The position numbers and the translations under genes were made by a program. The notes below the pieces were generated by a model, which made no database searches, was not told the origin of the DNA, and worked only from the letters and a program-made list of their open reading frames with translations. A stretch of DNA of 16,016 nt from JAZGHN01 sp964496725 (GTDB lineage Bacteria; Chloroflexota; Dehalococcoidia; Dehalococcoidales; E44-bin46). Positions 1 through 8,338 of the stretch are shown in pieces. The stretch's first letter is position 1. The number at the start of each line of letters is the position of its first letter. The DNA lies in assembly GCA_964496725.1 (NCBI GenBank), contig CAZCAS010000017.1, positions 1 through 16,016 on the forward strand. Reading direction: 5' to 3'.

Positions 1-567
1 AGGTGGCATCTCTTTACCGGTCTCCTCCTGACATTCGCAGCAACAGTTGGGCTGTTAAGCATACTTAGCCAGAGAGGGTGGCAGAGCTTGGTAGGATTAT
101 CCGTTTCGATAGCACTAATATGCTCTATGTTCATTACTTCACATATATCGAATGTAGTCTCAGTGGTTCCCTGGGAGAATAAAATCCGCATGGCATATAC
201 CGTCTCAGAGATATCTGCCGCTGACACAGTTAGTCGAATGGCTGGTTTTACACCAGGAGAGGATTCCGAAGGAGGCATTAAGATTTATACTGATCACTAC
301 TATTTGCATCCATTATGGTATCAACTTAATCTACCTCGTGATAAGATAGTTGACGCTAGCCCAATACTCCTAGGGGAATCAAAGCAAGTAGACGGGATTT
401 TAATGTTGAGGAGGGCGTTAACCACCGAGATGGTTGGGGTGACTTACCCCGGTTCTGGACGAGGCGAGTTCACCATGGATTCGGCTCAATATCAATCCTT
501 TGTAGATAACCCACGGTACTCTGTGATCTATGATAACGGCACAGTCAAAGCATTAAAGCCACATTGA
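1..567 (+). CDS. C-terminal part of an integral membrane protein, possibly a membrane glycosyltransferase (5' end outside window)
   Basis: The frame is open from the first base to a TGA at 565-567, so the gene starts before the window; a TTG at 88 is probably internal. The visible 188 residues begin with two hydrophobic stretches (about residues 4-22 and 30-49), both likely membrane spans. A soluble tail of about 135 residues follows, rich in aromatic and polar residues, with no catalytic motif I recognise. Several membrane spans followed by a C-terminal soluble domain is the usual plan of polytopic GT-C (GT39-like) glycosyltransferases that use polyprenyl-phosphate sugars, and the glycan neighbours fit this. 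It could equally be another multi-span protein such as a polymerase. The C-terminal membrane protein call is firm; the function is inference. Confidence 0.6.
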   Translation, partial: RWHLFTGLLLTFAATVGLLSILSQRGWQSLVGLSVSIALICSMFITSHISNVVSVVPWENKIRMAYTVSEISAADTVSRMAGFTPGEDSEGGIKIYTDHYYLHPLWYQLNLPRDKIVDASPILLGESKQVDGILMLRRALTTEMVGVTYPGSGRGEFTMDSAQYQSFVDNPRYSVIYDNGTVKALKPH

Positions 568-625
568 ACCTAGGGCTATCTGGGATGAATTAGGTTGAAC
601 TCGATAGGTTTGTTGGCTGATAAAT

Positions 626-1786
626 ATGAGCGATAGAAAAAATCAAAAGCTCTGTATTATTACATACCCTTTCCCGAAGGTTGAGAGGATGTATTTGCAT
701 CTATTCACATTTGTGGAAGTAATTGGGCCGCTTTTTGGAACAACCCACATCATCACCGGAAATATCCCCGAAAACGAAATCCCCCCAGGTAAGTTTCAGC
801 TAATCAATTTCAGGATGGAGGTTGAACTCAGGCATCATCTGCCTAAATTTGTCGCCATACCCATCTGGTTATTCAACTTCGCATTGGGACAAATAAAGAC
901 ACTCTATTACCTGACTAAGGTATCAAAGTCAACCGATATCGTGCTCTTTTTCTTAGGGTCAGATGTTAATCTATTGTCTTTAATATTAGCCAAGCTTCTC
1001 AGAAAAGAAGCGATAACGGTGATAGTGGAATATTCACCCATGTCAATAGGGTCAGTTCATGGAAGATTCCCCGCCTATTTATACAAATTGCTGGCAAGGC
1101 TTAATCGAGCCCTATCCGATAAGATTATTGTCCAGTCAGAGAGTGTCATCCAATGGGCGAAACTGGAGAAATATGAAAACAAGGTGACCGTAGCAAGAGG
1201 GGGCTTCATAGATAGCAACCTCTTCAGGATTAAACAGCCTTATAATAAAAGAAAAAACACCATTGGCTACGTAGGCCGATTAAGCAAAGAGAAAGGTATA
1301 CTAGATTTGGTAGAGGCAATTCCTCTGATACTACAGGGCCGCAATGACGTTGACTTTCTCATCGTTGGCGACGGGCCGCTGTCATCATCAATTAAGCAGA
1401 AGCTCAGAGACAGCGGGGTCCTGGAGAAAGTCACCCTAACCGGGTGGATAACCTACGATGAAATACCGGAATATATGAACAGGCTAAAATTATTAGTTAT
1501 GCCAACCCATACTGAGGCAGGGAGTCCACGACCAATACAGGAGGCAATGAGCTGCGGCACCCCTGTTCTGGCAACTATGGTGGGAGGGGTAGGTGACGTG
1601 GTAAAAGACGGAGAAAACGGCTTTATCTTGAAGAACCGTTCACCCCAGCAGATTGCTAAGGACGCCCTGAGGATATTAGAATATCCTCAGATCAATGAAA
1701 TCATACGAAATGGCCGAAAGTTAATAGAACAAGACTACAACTTTGAGACAGTAGCAAAGCGATACAAGCAAGCTTTTGAGCAATAG
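626..1786 (+). CDS. GT4-family (group 1) glycosyltransferase
   Basis: A 386-residue protein of GT-B fold, predicted to transfer a sugar from a nucleotide donor to a lipid-linked or growing glycan at the cytoplasmic face of the membrane. The C-terminal half carries the family landmarks: IGYVGRLSKEKG at about 213-224, FLIVGDGPL at about 244-252, and the donor-binding segment TEAGSPRPIQEAMSCGTPV at 296-314, followed by GGVGDVV and ENGFIL. The two acidic residues of that segment (E297 and E306) are separated by eight residues rather than the canonical seven. The N-terminal half has hydrophobic strands typical of the acceptor domain but no signal peptide. The ATG at 626 lies 58 bases after the previous stop with only a weak ribosome site. 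Length is normal for GT4. Donor and acceptor cannot be told from sequence. Confidence 0.88.
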   Translation: MSDRKNQKLCIITYPFPKVERMYLHLFTFVEVIGPLFGTTHIITGNIPENEIPPGKFQLINFRMEVELRHHLPKFVAIPIWLFNFALGQIKTLYYLTKVSKSTDIVLFFLGSDVNLLSLILAKLLRKEAITVIVEYSPMSIGSVHGRFPAYLYKLLARLNRALSDKIIVQSESVIQWAKLEKYENKVTVARGGFIDSNLFRIKQPYNKRKNTIGYVGRLSKEKGILDLVEAIPLILQGRNDVDFLIVGDGPLSSSIKQKLRDSGVLEKVTLTGWITYDEIPEYMNRLKLLVMPTHTEAGSPRPIQEAMSCGTPVLATMVGGVGDVVKDGENGFILKNRSPQQIAKDALRILEYPQINEIIRNGRKLIEQDYNFETVAKRYKQAFEQ

Positions 1787-1854
1787 TGAGAATATATAAA
1801 AATATGGTGATGCTGTAATAAAGGCAAATAACATAGAATGGGGTAGTTGGTAAA

Positions 1855-2805
1855 ATGAAAATCATGATAACTGGCGGTGCCGGCTTCATCGGAAGCCACC
1901 TGTGTGAAAAATACGTCAAGGAGAATCACGCTGTGCTTTGCTTGGATAATTTCATGAGTGGGAATCTGATGAATGTCAGGCATCTTCTTGATTACCGGAA
2001 TTTCAAGTTGATAAAGGGGGATGTCAGGGATTTTGATCTGCTGGAAAAGGTTATGCGTGATGTCGATGTAATATTTCACCTAGCAGCACAGGTTCATGTA
2101 GATAGGTCTTATATCGAGCCCAAACTGACCTACGAAATAAACGTGATGGGAACACAAAATGTCTTAGAAGCGGTAAGGATGCATGATGCTAAGAGAATAA
2201 TTCATGCTTCCACAAGCGAAGTATATGGCTCAGCCCAGTACGTTCCCATAGATGAACAGCACCCCTTGAACGCCCCTCATCCTTACGGAGCAAGCAAAAT
2301 CGCCGCCGATAGAATGTGCCATGCCTATATCCAAACCTACGGCATGGATATCGCCATAATGAGGCTTTTCAATGTTTTTGGTCCTCGCCAGAGAGACATG
2401 GGATATGGTGGAGTAATTTCCATATTCACCAGAAGGGTGTTAAACAACATGTCCCCCATCATATATGGCGACGGTCAGCAGACAAGGGACTATACCTACA
2501 TAGAGGATGTTGTCAGAGCTTACGATTTAGTTTCGAATCACAATAAGCCAATAACAGAGCCCATTAACTTTGGTAGCGGCAGAGAGCTATCCATACTCGA
2601 TCTAGCCAATATGGTCATTAAGTTATGTGACAAAAAGGGGGACATGAGACCTGTCCATGTAGAGCCAAGAATTGGGGAAGTGCGAAGATTAATTGCTGAT
2701 GCCGCCAGAGCAAAGAATCTCCTGGGATGGGAACCCAAACTTACCCTAGAGGACGGCTTAAGGAAATTTGTAAACTGGTATAAGAATTACAATTCTGAAG
2801 AATGA
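1855..2805 (+). CDS. Extended SDR nucleotide-sugar enzyme, likely 4,6-dehydratase-like (LegB/GDP-mannose-dehydratase-like triad)
   Basis: A 316-residue cytosolic NAD(P)-dependent enzyme acting on a nucleotide sugar. Visible are the Rossmann motif GGAGFIG at 7-13, HLAAQ at about 75-79, the active-site segment STSEVYG at 119-125 and YGASK with Y144 and K148. A Thr-Ser-Glu run (T120, S121, E122) is the pattern of 4,6-dehydratases such as GDP-mannose dehydratase and LegB-type enzymes, whereas epimerases usually lack the Glu. The following AQYVPIDEQHPL segment also recalls LegB. GPRQ at 176-179 and the RDYTYIEDV segment near 211-219 are standard substrate-domain motifs. It lies 68 bases after the GT4 gene and 18 before the radical SAM gene. 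A 4-epimerase such as GalE or WbpP remains possible. Family is certain; the exact reaction is inference. Confidence 0.85.
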   Translation: MKIMITGGAGFIGSHLCEKYVKENHAVLCLDNFMSGNLMNVRHLLDYRNFKLIKGDVRDFDLLEKVMRDVDVIFHLAAQVHVDRSYIEPKLTYEINVMGTQNVLEAVRMHDAKRIIHASTSEVYGSAQYVPIDEQHPLNAPHPYGASKIAADRMCHAYIQTYGMDIAIMRLFNVFGPRQRDMGYGGVISIFTRRVLNNMSPIIYGDGQQTRDYTYIEDVVRAYDLVSNHNKPITEPINFGSGRELSILDLANMVIKLCDKKGDMRPVHVEPRIGEVRRLIADAARAKNLLGWEPKLTLEDGLRKFVNWYKNYNSEE

Positions 2806-2823
2806 TCTAAGCCAATGTAGAAA

Positions 2824-4074
2824 ATGAAAATAGTATTCGTGCAGCCGAATGTGGGGTTCAACGGGCATACATGGGAAGCCTTAGGAATAGGTTATATAAT
2901 ATCCTATTTAAGAAAGCACTATGTAGGTAGTTTAAATATTGAGTTTTACTCAGAATTCTATGATAAAGTAGAGCAGATAATAGGAGCATGTAAGGATGCA
3001 GATATAATCGGCTTTAGTTGCACCAGCCCCCAATATAAAAATGGACTGCGTTTGGCAAAACAGATAAAGACTAAAAGCAACCGAACAGTATTTGGTGGGA
3101 TACACCCCTCTGCATTGCCAGACTTGGTGTTAGGAGAAGACTGCATTGATGCTGTAGTGACAGGTGAAGGGGAAAGGGCTATGCTACAACTTGTCGAAGA
3201 TGTGGGTAAAGGTGTGGATATATCTAACCGCATCTACAGCACCGATTACATAAAAAACCTTGATGACTTACCATTCCCTGATAGGAAAACCATCAAGAAT
3301 GAACGAAATATTCAGCAAGCACTTCAAGACGAGGGAATAAGGATTACATCGGTGTTAAGTAGTCGAGGCTGCCCCTTTCGCTGCAGCTTCTGCTGTAGTC
3401 ACATTTCATGGCAAAGAAGAGTAAGATCCCGCTCACCAGCAAATATATTGGACGAAATAGAACAACTAATCAGGGATTGGAATATACAGTTTTTCAAATT
3501 CGCTGATGATACCTTCACCATCAATAAGCAGCAAGTTACGGAGTTTTGTAAACTCAAAATAAAAAGAGGTATAAAGATACCTTATGGGGCTAATGCGTGT
3601 GTGAATACTATGGATGATGAACTGTTAAGATATCTAGCTGAAAGTGGTTGTCAAGAATTGTGGTACGGTGTTGAAAGCGGGTCGCCACGCATACTAAAAG
3701 AGATACATAAGAACACAGATATAAACAAGATAAAGGCAGTTTTTAAGTTAACCAAGGAATACGGTATGAAGGCAAGGGCCTACTTCGTTTTAGGAATGCC
3801 TGATGAAACTATTGAAGATATAGAAATGACAGATAGGCTATGTGATGAGCTACAACCTGACATTGCAGGGTTTACCCTTCTCGCCCCGTTTCCAATCAAT
3901 GAGTATTTTGATTATGAGACCATGAGAGAGTGGGACTGGTCAATGTTTGATGAATACAGTAATGATTGGGTCCACACACAAACATTGTCTAACCAGGCAC
4001 TAAAGGACATTCAGAGAAGACTGGTTAAAAAATATCAGCACATTGCAGCCTTCAGACAAAAGCTGAAAAAGTAA
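2824..4074 (+). CDS. B12-binding-type radical SAM enzyme
   Basis: A 416-residue protein with the two-domain plan of cobalamin-dependent radical SAM enzymes. The N-terminal Rossmann-like domain (about 1-130) has GGIHP at 91-95 and TGEGE at 113-117, both usual in this class. It lacks the DxHxxG motif of classical B12 proteins, which is normal for these enzymes. The radical SAM core starts near 175 with the 4Fe-4S binding motif CPFRCSFC (C183, C187, C190), then FADDTF at 226-231 and YGVESGS at 281-287. Such enzymes methylate or rearrange unreactive carbons under anaerobic conditions. Its place between a nucleotide-sugar SDR and a sugar aminotransferase suggests it modifies a sugar or glycan, but no substrate can be read from the sequence. 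The ATG at 2824 has no strong ribosome site. Family call is firm. Confidence 0.9.
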   Translation: MKIVFVQPNVGFNGHTWEALGIGYIISYLRKHYVGSLNIEFYSEFYDKVEQIIGACKDADIIGFSCTSPQYKNGLRLAKQIKTKSNRTVFGGIHPSALPDLVLGEDCIDAVVTGEGERAMLQLVEDVGKGVDISNRIYSTDYIKNLDDLPFPDRKTIKNERNIQQALQDEGIRITSVLSSRGCPFRCSFCCSHISWQRRVRSRSPANILDEIEQLIRDWNIQFFKFADDTFTINKQQVTEFCKLKIKRGIKIPYGANACVNTMDDELLRYLAESGCQELWYGVESGSPRILKEIHKNTDINKIKAVFKLTKEYGMKARAYFVLGMPDETIEDIEMTDRLCDELQPDIAGFTLLAPFPINEYFDYETMREWDWSMFDEYSNDWVHTQTLSNQALKDIQRRLVKKYQHIAAFRQKLKK

Positions 4075-4095
4075 GAGAGAGCCATAAGGAGCAAA

Positions 4096-5250
4096 ATGGG
4101 CTGGAGAATCCCTCTTTTTAAGATATACTGGGATGAAGAAGACTTAGAGGCAGTGAACAAGGCCCTGAGGAGGGGAACGAATTGGGCAACAGGCCCTGAG
4201 GTTGCTCAATTTGAGGAGAAGCTTTCGGAATACCTCGGTACAAAGTATGGTGTTGCTTTCAATTCCGGAACCTCAGCGCTACATGCTGTCCTACTAGCTT
4301 ACGGCATCGGGGCAGGAGATGAAGTGATCGTTCCTTCCTTTACCTTTATTGCTACTGCTAATGCTGCCCTTTTTGTGGGGGCAAAACCAGTTTTCGCTGA
4401 CATAGAGGAGAAAACCTATGGGCTTGATCCGAAGGATGTGGAAAGAAAAATAACCTCAAAAACAAAGGCTATCCTCCCTGTTCATTACGGGGGCTGCCCT
4501 TGCCTAATTGAGGAGCTAAAGGAGATTGCCCAAAGGCATAACCTGATTCTCATAGAGGATGCTGCCGAAGCCGTAGGGGCGAGTATCAATGGGAGGAAAG
4601 TAGGTACTTTTGGGCATTCTGCCATCGTGAGCCTCTGCCAGAACAAGATAATTACTACCGGGGAGGGTGGAGCTGTAATCACTAGCTCTAAGGAGCTATA
4701 TGAGAAGCTAAAGCTAACAAGGTCCCATGGAAGATCGGAAATACTGGACTACTTTTCTTCCCCGGCATCTCCGGACTATGTCACCTTAGGCTATAATTTT
4801 AGGATGTCAAATATTACTGCCGCTTTGGGACTGGCTCAATTGAGCAAGGTAGACAAAATCATCACGATGAGAAGAGAAAAAGCACGGCTTATGAACCAGA
4901 AACTCTCCCCTATTGAGGGGATAATTCCACCGCCGTCTCCAGATGGCTTCTATCATGTTTATCAACTGTACACGATTAGGGTGCAAAATGACCTCAGGAA
5001 CAAGCTGCTGAATTATCTAGCAGAGAGAGGCATTATGACAAAAGTTTATTTCCCCCCAGTTCATAAAACACATTTCTATAAAAATGAGCTTAAGTATGAT
5101 TGCAATCTTCCGGTAACAGAGGATATATCACAGCAAGTCCTAACCTTGCCGATATATCCTTTATTAGCGGACGAAGAGATCGAGCACATAGTCACTGAAG
5201 TCACAGATTTCTTTTCGGGAAAAGCCTATGGCTCCAAAGATAGGCGATAG
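4096..5250 (+). CDS. DegT/DnrJ/EryC1/StrS-family sugar aminotransferase
   Basis: A 384-residue PLP enzyme expected to convert a keto nucleotide sugar to an amino sugar, with glutamate as the likely amino donor. Seen are NSGTSALH at 56-63 (phosphate binding), EDAAEA at 154-159 with D155 for the pyridine nitrogen, and QNKIITTGEGG at 182-192 with K184 as the likely PLP lysine. The C-terminal VYFPPVH segment is also typical. All key residues are intact. A good ribosome site, AAGGAG at 4086-4091, precedes the ATG by four bases. The 3' end overlaps the next gene by 23 bases. With the upstream SDR it could form a dehydratase-aminotransferase pair resembling LegB-LegC; the NKIITTG form of the lysine motif recalls LegC/PglE-like enzymes. 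Substrate is inference. Confidence 0.92.
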   Translation: MGWRIPLFKIYWDEEDLEAVNKALRRGTNWATGPEVAQFEEKLSEYLGTKYGVAFNSGTSALHAVLLAYGIGAGDEVIVPSFTFIATANAALFVGAKPVFADIEEKTYGLDPKDVERKITSKTKAILPVHYGGCPCLIEELKEIAQRHNLILIEDAAEAVGASINGRKVGTFGHSAIVSLCQNKIITTGEGGAVITSSKELYEKLKLTRSHGRSEILDYFSSPASPDYVTLGYNFRMSNITAALGLAQLSKVDKIITMRREKARLMNQKLSPIEGIIPPPSPDGFYHVYQLYTIRVQNDLRNKLLNYLAERGIMTKVYFPPVHKTHFYKNELKYDCNLPVTEDISQQVLTLPIYPLLADEEIEHIVTEVTDFFSGKAYGSKDRR

Positions 5251-7303
5251 GCAAGGGGTGAGAGCAATAGGAGCCGAATCTCTAATAATAATTGAGGACC
5301 GAAATCAAGTAGAAAGGCTTGTCTCCTTAGCTAAGAAGGGGGAGCAGAAGAGGAGTGACATTAAGCCCACGGTGGTCGCCCTGAGTGAAGATGTTTGCCG
5401 TGAATTAGCCGCTAGAGGTCTGGAATTTAAAACATTGGCTGATTATGAGCTTTGGGAAGGAAGTATAGAGGATGAGGGGATTAACTGGTTCCGGAGATGG
5501 CCCGACGCCAAAATAAAAGATAGTAAGAATATAAAGGAAGCAATCCTGTATGGTGATATCTCATTATGGTGGCTTGTGGATGATGTGCTGTATTGGGACT
5601 CGTTTGTGTTCCCTAGCCTCAAGAAGGTGGTCAACCAAGCTACGATACTCAGCCACATAGTGAGAGCTGAAGAGCCTTCTGTAATCTACTACGCCCGGAA
5701 TAATACGCCGGTTTCGGGAGTATTAAAACTGATATGTAAATCAAGGAATATACCGGCGATTACCATCCCCGGTTCGCCTCGTCTTAAGCGACGTATATCC
5801 CAAAAGCTGCGAGCAATAGTTTACCTATACGGTCCATGGTTACGGACATTTGCGCGGAAGATAGGATGGACAGTGTTAGGGCAACGCTCTAAATTAAAGA
5901 GGCGTCGAGAAGGGAAAATTCTGATATTTTCCGGGGAAAATTGGGGGAATACCTATGACCTGGCAACAGGAGAGCTGAGAAAGGGCGATCCCTACTTTGA
6001 TTCGGTCATCGAGCTACTGAAAGACAAATGGGATATAGCTTTGATATCCATTCCGGGCACATTTAACTGGGGGATAAGAACCTTTAGAGAGAAGAGCCGG
6101 CAACAGAATGCTGGGTATAGACCCCTCGAGTATTATTTGAATAGAAAGATTATAATAAAGGCATGGAGGGAAGCAAAGAGATTGCACCAAGAATATCAAT
6201 CTTTAGCTAGTGGCGAAGGTCTAAAACACTCGCTAAAACTCTATAATCTGCCCCTCTACGAGCTAATCAAGCAAAACCTGTCTCTGACTTTTTCCCGGAG
6301 GCATTTGACGATAGTCATCACTATCCTTGAGATAGCCAAGCGTATAATGGAGGTAGAGAAGCCAGGGGCAGTTATAGTATGTGGTGAATTTACTATTTTT
6401 GAGAGAGCAACAATCGCTGCCGCTAAATTGAAGGGCATTCCTATATTAAGTGTTCAGCACGGTGCGTATTCCCCCTATTTCCTCTACTATAACCATCTTG
6501 AGGGAGATATCGGCCCCCACCGGGAGACTATGGCTCCCTACTGTCCTGTTGCTGATAAGTTCGCCGTGTACAGCCAGCAAGATAAAGATAACTTTGTCCA
6601 CCGGGGGAGGATTAGAGAAGGGGATGTTATCGTTAGCGGTCAGCCAAGGTACGATGTATTAACTAGGGCAGACAAGGTCTTCGATAAAAAGGAGACTTTT
6701 AAGAGATTAAACCTAAACCATGAAAAGAAACTGGTCACCTGGATGACGCAATCCCATAGCTATACCACCCAGCAGAATGAGAGATATATCAACGTTGTCT
6801 ATACTGCTGTCAGGGGGCTTGAAGATGCACAACTGGTAGTAAAACTACACCCCGCGGAGGACCCAAAAGCAACACTATGTAGGAAAGGCAAGTCGTTTCA
6901 GCCAAAAATTATTGGTGGTTGGGGAACCTTAACTTTTGAACTGCTACATGCTTCAGATATAGTGATTACACACTACTGTTCGACGGCCATAGAAGCAATA
7001 ATATTAAATAAGCCAGTGATTGTGCTAGTTCCTCCCTTAGTACCACACGTACCACACTATGTAGAATCTGGCGCTGCCATCGCTATTCAGAGCACAGAGG
7101 AACTCAAAACTGCAATAGAGCGCATGCTATACGATAAAGAGGCTCGACAGGCACTTGTTGAGGCACAGCAGAGGTATGTTTATGAAAGTGGCTGCTGGCA
7201 AAGTGGCCGGGCATCCCAAACAGTTGCCGATTTGGTCACACAGATGGCAGAGGAATCAAAACAAGAAAATATCAATAAAGGATATGACTCTGCTGAAAGG
7301 TAG
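5228..7303 (+). CDS. Large GT-B-like surface carbohydrate biosynthesis protein (putative glycosyltransferase)
   Basis: A 691-residue soluble protein with no signal peptide or membrane span. The second half looks like a GT-B or capsule/CDP-glycerol-transferase-like fold: VIVCGEFTIFER at 382-393, VQHGAYSPY at 409-417, VKLHP at 538-542 and SDIVITHYCSTAIEAI at 576-591 followed by NKPVIVL. The first 215 residues form a separate Rossmann-like region I do not recognise. ATG 5228 overlaps the upstream aminotransferase gene by 23 bases; an in-frame GTG at 5258, after that gene's stop, is an alternative start and would remove ten residues. The last 17 residues (675-691) are encoded inside the long direct repeat and look polar and unstructured. 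Product is probably a transferase for the locus glycan; donor and acceptor unknown. Confidence 0.7.
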   Translation: MAPKIGDRQGVRAIGAESLIIIEDRNQVERLVSLAKKGEQKRSDIKPTVVALSEDVCRELAARGLEFKTLADYELWEGSIEDEGINWFRRWPDAKIKDSKNIKEAILYGDISLWWLVDDVLYWDSFVFPSLKKVVNQATILSHIVRAEEPSVIYYARNNTPVSGVLKLICKSRNIPAITIPGSPRLKRRISQKLRAIVYLYGPWLRTFARKIGWTVLGQRSKLKRRREGKILIFSGENWGNTYDLATGELRKGDPYFDSVIELLKDKWDIALISIPGTFNWGIRTFREKSRQQNAGYRPLEYYLNRKIIIKAWREAKRLHQEYQSLASGEGLKHSLKLYNLPLYELIKQNLSLTFSRRHLTIVITILEIAKRIMEVEKPGAVIVCGEFTIFERATIAAAKLKGIPILSVQHGAYSPYFLYYNHLEGDIGPHRETMAPYCPVADKFAVYSQQDKDNFVHRGRIREGDVIVSGQPRYDVLTRADKVFDKKETFKRLNLNHEKKLVTWMTQSHSYTTQQNERYINVVYTAVRGLEDAQLVVKLHPAEDPKATLCRKGKSFQPKIIGGWGTLTFELLHASDIVITHYCSTAIEAIILNKPVIVLVPPLVPHVPHYVESGAAIAIQSTEELKTAIERMLYDKEARQALVEAQQRYVYESGCWQSGRASQTVADLVTQMAEESKQENINKGYDSAER

Positions 7304-8263
7304 TAAGCCTGAGTCAGGAGGATTAACAGTGCCTTTACACAACAAGATAGTCTTAGTTACCGGCGGCACCGGCTCCTTTGGACAGGAGTTCACCAACATA
7401 ATGCTAAAGGAGCATAACCCTAAAGCAATACGAATCTTCTCCAGGGGAGAATTGCTCCAGCAGGAAATGCGCCATAAGTTTAATGATGAAAGGCTCAGAT
7501 TTTTCATAGGTGACGTTAGAGATAGGGACAGGGTATATAGGGCAATGGCCGGGGTCGATATCGTTGTTCATGCCGCCGCTTTAAAGCAGGTGCCTACCTG
7601 TGAGTATAACCCCATAGAGGCAGTCAGAACAAATATCGACGGGGCAGCTAATATAATCGACGCCGCTATCGATACCGGCGTCGAGAAGGTAATTACCATA
7701 AGCTCAGATAAAGCAGTCCACCCTGTTAACCTCTATGGGGCAACTAAGCTGGTCGCTGAGAAGCTCTTTATTCAGGGTAATGTCTACGCCGGAGGAAAGG
7801 GAACTAAGTTCAGCTGCGTGCGATACGGTAACGTGGTCGGTAGCCGAGGCAGCGTCATCCCCGTCTTCCTCGAACAGCAGAAAAATGGCCCAATCACCAT
7901 CACCGATGAACGAATGACTAGGTTCTGGATTACCCTCGAGCAGGGGGCTCACTTCGTCATCGATTGCCTCGACAGAATGCAAGGCGGCGAGATCTTCGTC
8001 CCTAAGCTCCCCAGTATGAAGATTACTGATTTGGCTGATGCTATTGCCCCCCAAGCTGAAAGAAGGAGTATAGGAATACGCCCCGGGGAGAAGGTCAACG
8101 AAATCCTGCTGACTGAGGAGGAAGCTAGGCATACCAGGGAGTTCGATACCTACTTCGTTATCGAACGAGGGGTCCCTTCCCGGAACAGGGACGACCTCAA
8201 GGGTGCCAAGCCCCTCCCTGATGGCTTCAGATATACTAGCGACAATAATAATTGGTGGCTAAC
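7249..8263 (+). repeat. 1015-base direct repeat, copy 1
   Basis: Compared base by base by eye, this segment matches 10607-11621 with no difference found, at a constant offset of 3358 bases. It begins inside the end of the glycosyltransferase gene, 55 bases before its stop ends at 7303, and runs through pseB to 43 bases before the end of the pseB stop codon. Bases just outside differ: C7248 against T10606 on the left, C8264 against T11622 on the right. There is no transposase, no terminal inverted repeat and no evident target duplication, so it is not an insertion sequence. Recent duplication, gene conversion or an assembly join are the possible origins. Confidence 0.95.
7316..7321 (+). promoter_or_regulatory. 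Shine-Dalgarno site AGGAGG deciding the pseB copy 1 start
   Basis: A perfect AGGAGG lies seven bases before the GTG at 7329. This spacing, and the fact that PseB proteins start only a few residues before the TGGTGSFG motif, selects GTG 7329. The upstream candidates at 7155 and the ATG at 7285 overlap the glycosyltransferase gene and have no such site. Confidence 0.85.
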
Positions 8264-8306
8264 CGAAGACGACCTGAGGAAATTGATTGAGAAGCCCAGC
8301 CTATAA
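7329..8306 (+). CDS. pseB: UDP-N-acetylglucosamine 4,6-dehydratase (inverting), PseB/FlaA1 type, copy 1
   Basis: A 325-residue extended SDR that should convert UDP-GlcNAc to the 4-keto-6-deoxy-L-arabino sugar, the first step toward pseudaminic-type acids. Motifs: TGGTGSFG at 11-18 for NADP, HAAALKQVP at 81-89, SSDKA at 125-129 with D127 and K128, YGATK with Y136 and K140, and the family hallmark DERMTRFW near residue 195. The GTG at 7329 is chosen for its AGGAGG site, 25 bases after the glycosyltransferase stop. A longer frame from 7155 merely reads through that gene. Residues 1 to about 312 are identical to copy 2, but the last residues (EDDLRKLIEKPSL) differ. It is followed by a FemAB-like gene rather than its usual partner aminotransferase. 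Confidence 0.93.
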   Translation: MPLHNKIVLVTGGTGSFGQEFTNIMLKEHNPKAIRIFSRGELLQQEMRHKFNDERLRFFIGDVRDRDRVYRAMAGVDIVVHAAALKQVPTCEYNPIEAVRTNIDGAANIIDAAIDTGVEKVITISSDKAVHPVNLYGATKLVAEKLFIQGNVYAGGKGTKFSCVRYGNVVGSRGSVIPVFLEQQKNGPITITDERMTRFWITLEQGAHFVIDCLDRMQGGEIFVPKLPSMKITDLADAIAPQAERRSIGIRPGEKVNEILLTEEEARHTREFDTYFVIERGVPSRNRDDLKGAKPLPDGFRYTSDNNNWWLTEDDLRKLIEKPSL

Positions 8307-8338
8307 CGTAGAGATGTTTTGAAAGAGAGGGCATAAAG

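Noticed and set aside
7155..7328. N-terminal extension of pseB copy 1 from 7155
   Set aside because: It overlaps the glycosyltransferase gene out of frame, adds residues unlike any PseB start, is not present upstream of copy 2, and a perfect ribosome site points to GTG 7329.
7704..8132. Open frame of 142 codons on the minus strand within pseB, repeated at 11062-11490
   Set aside because: Its recurrence is only because the DNA is duplicated; it lies antisense to a well-supported gene and encodes nothing recognisable.
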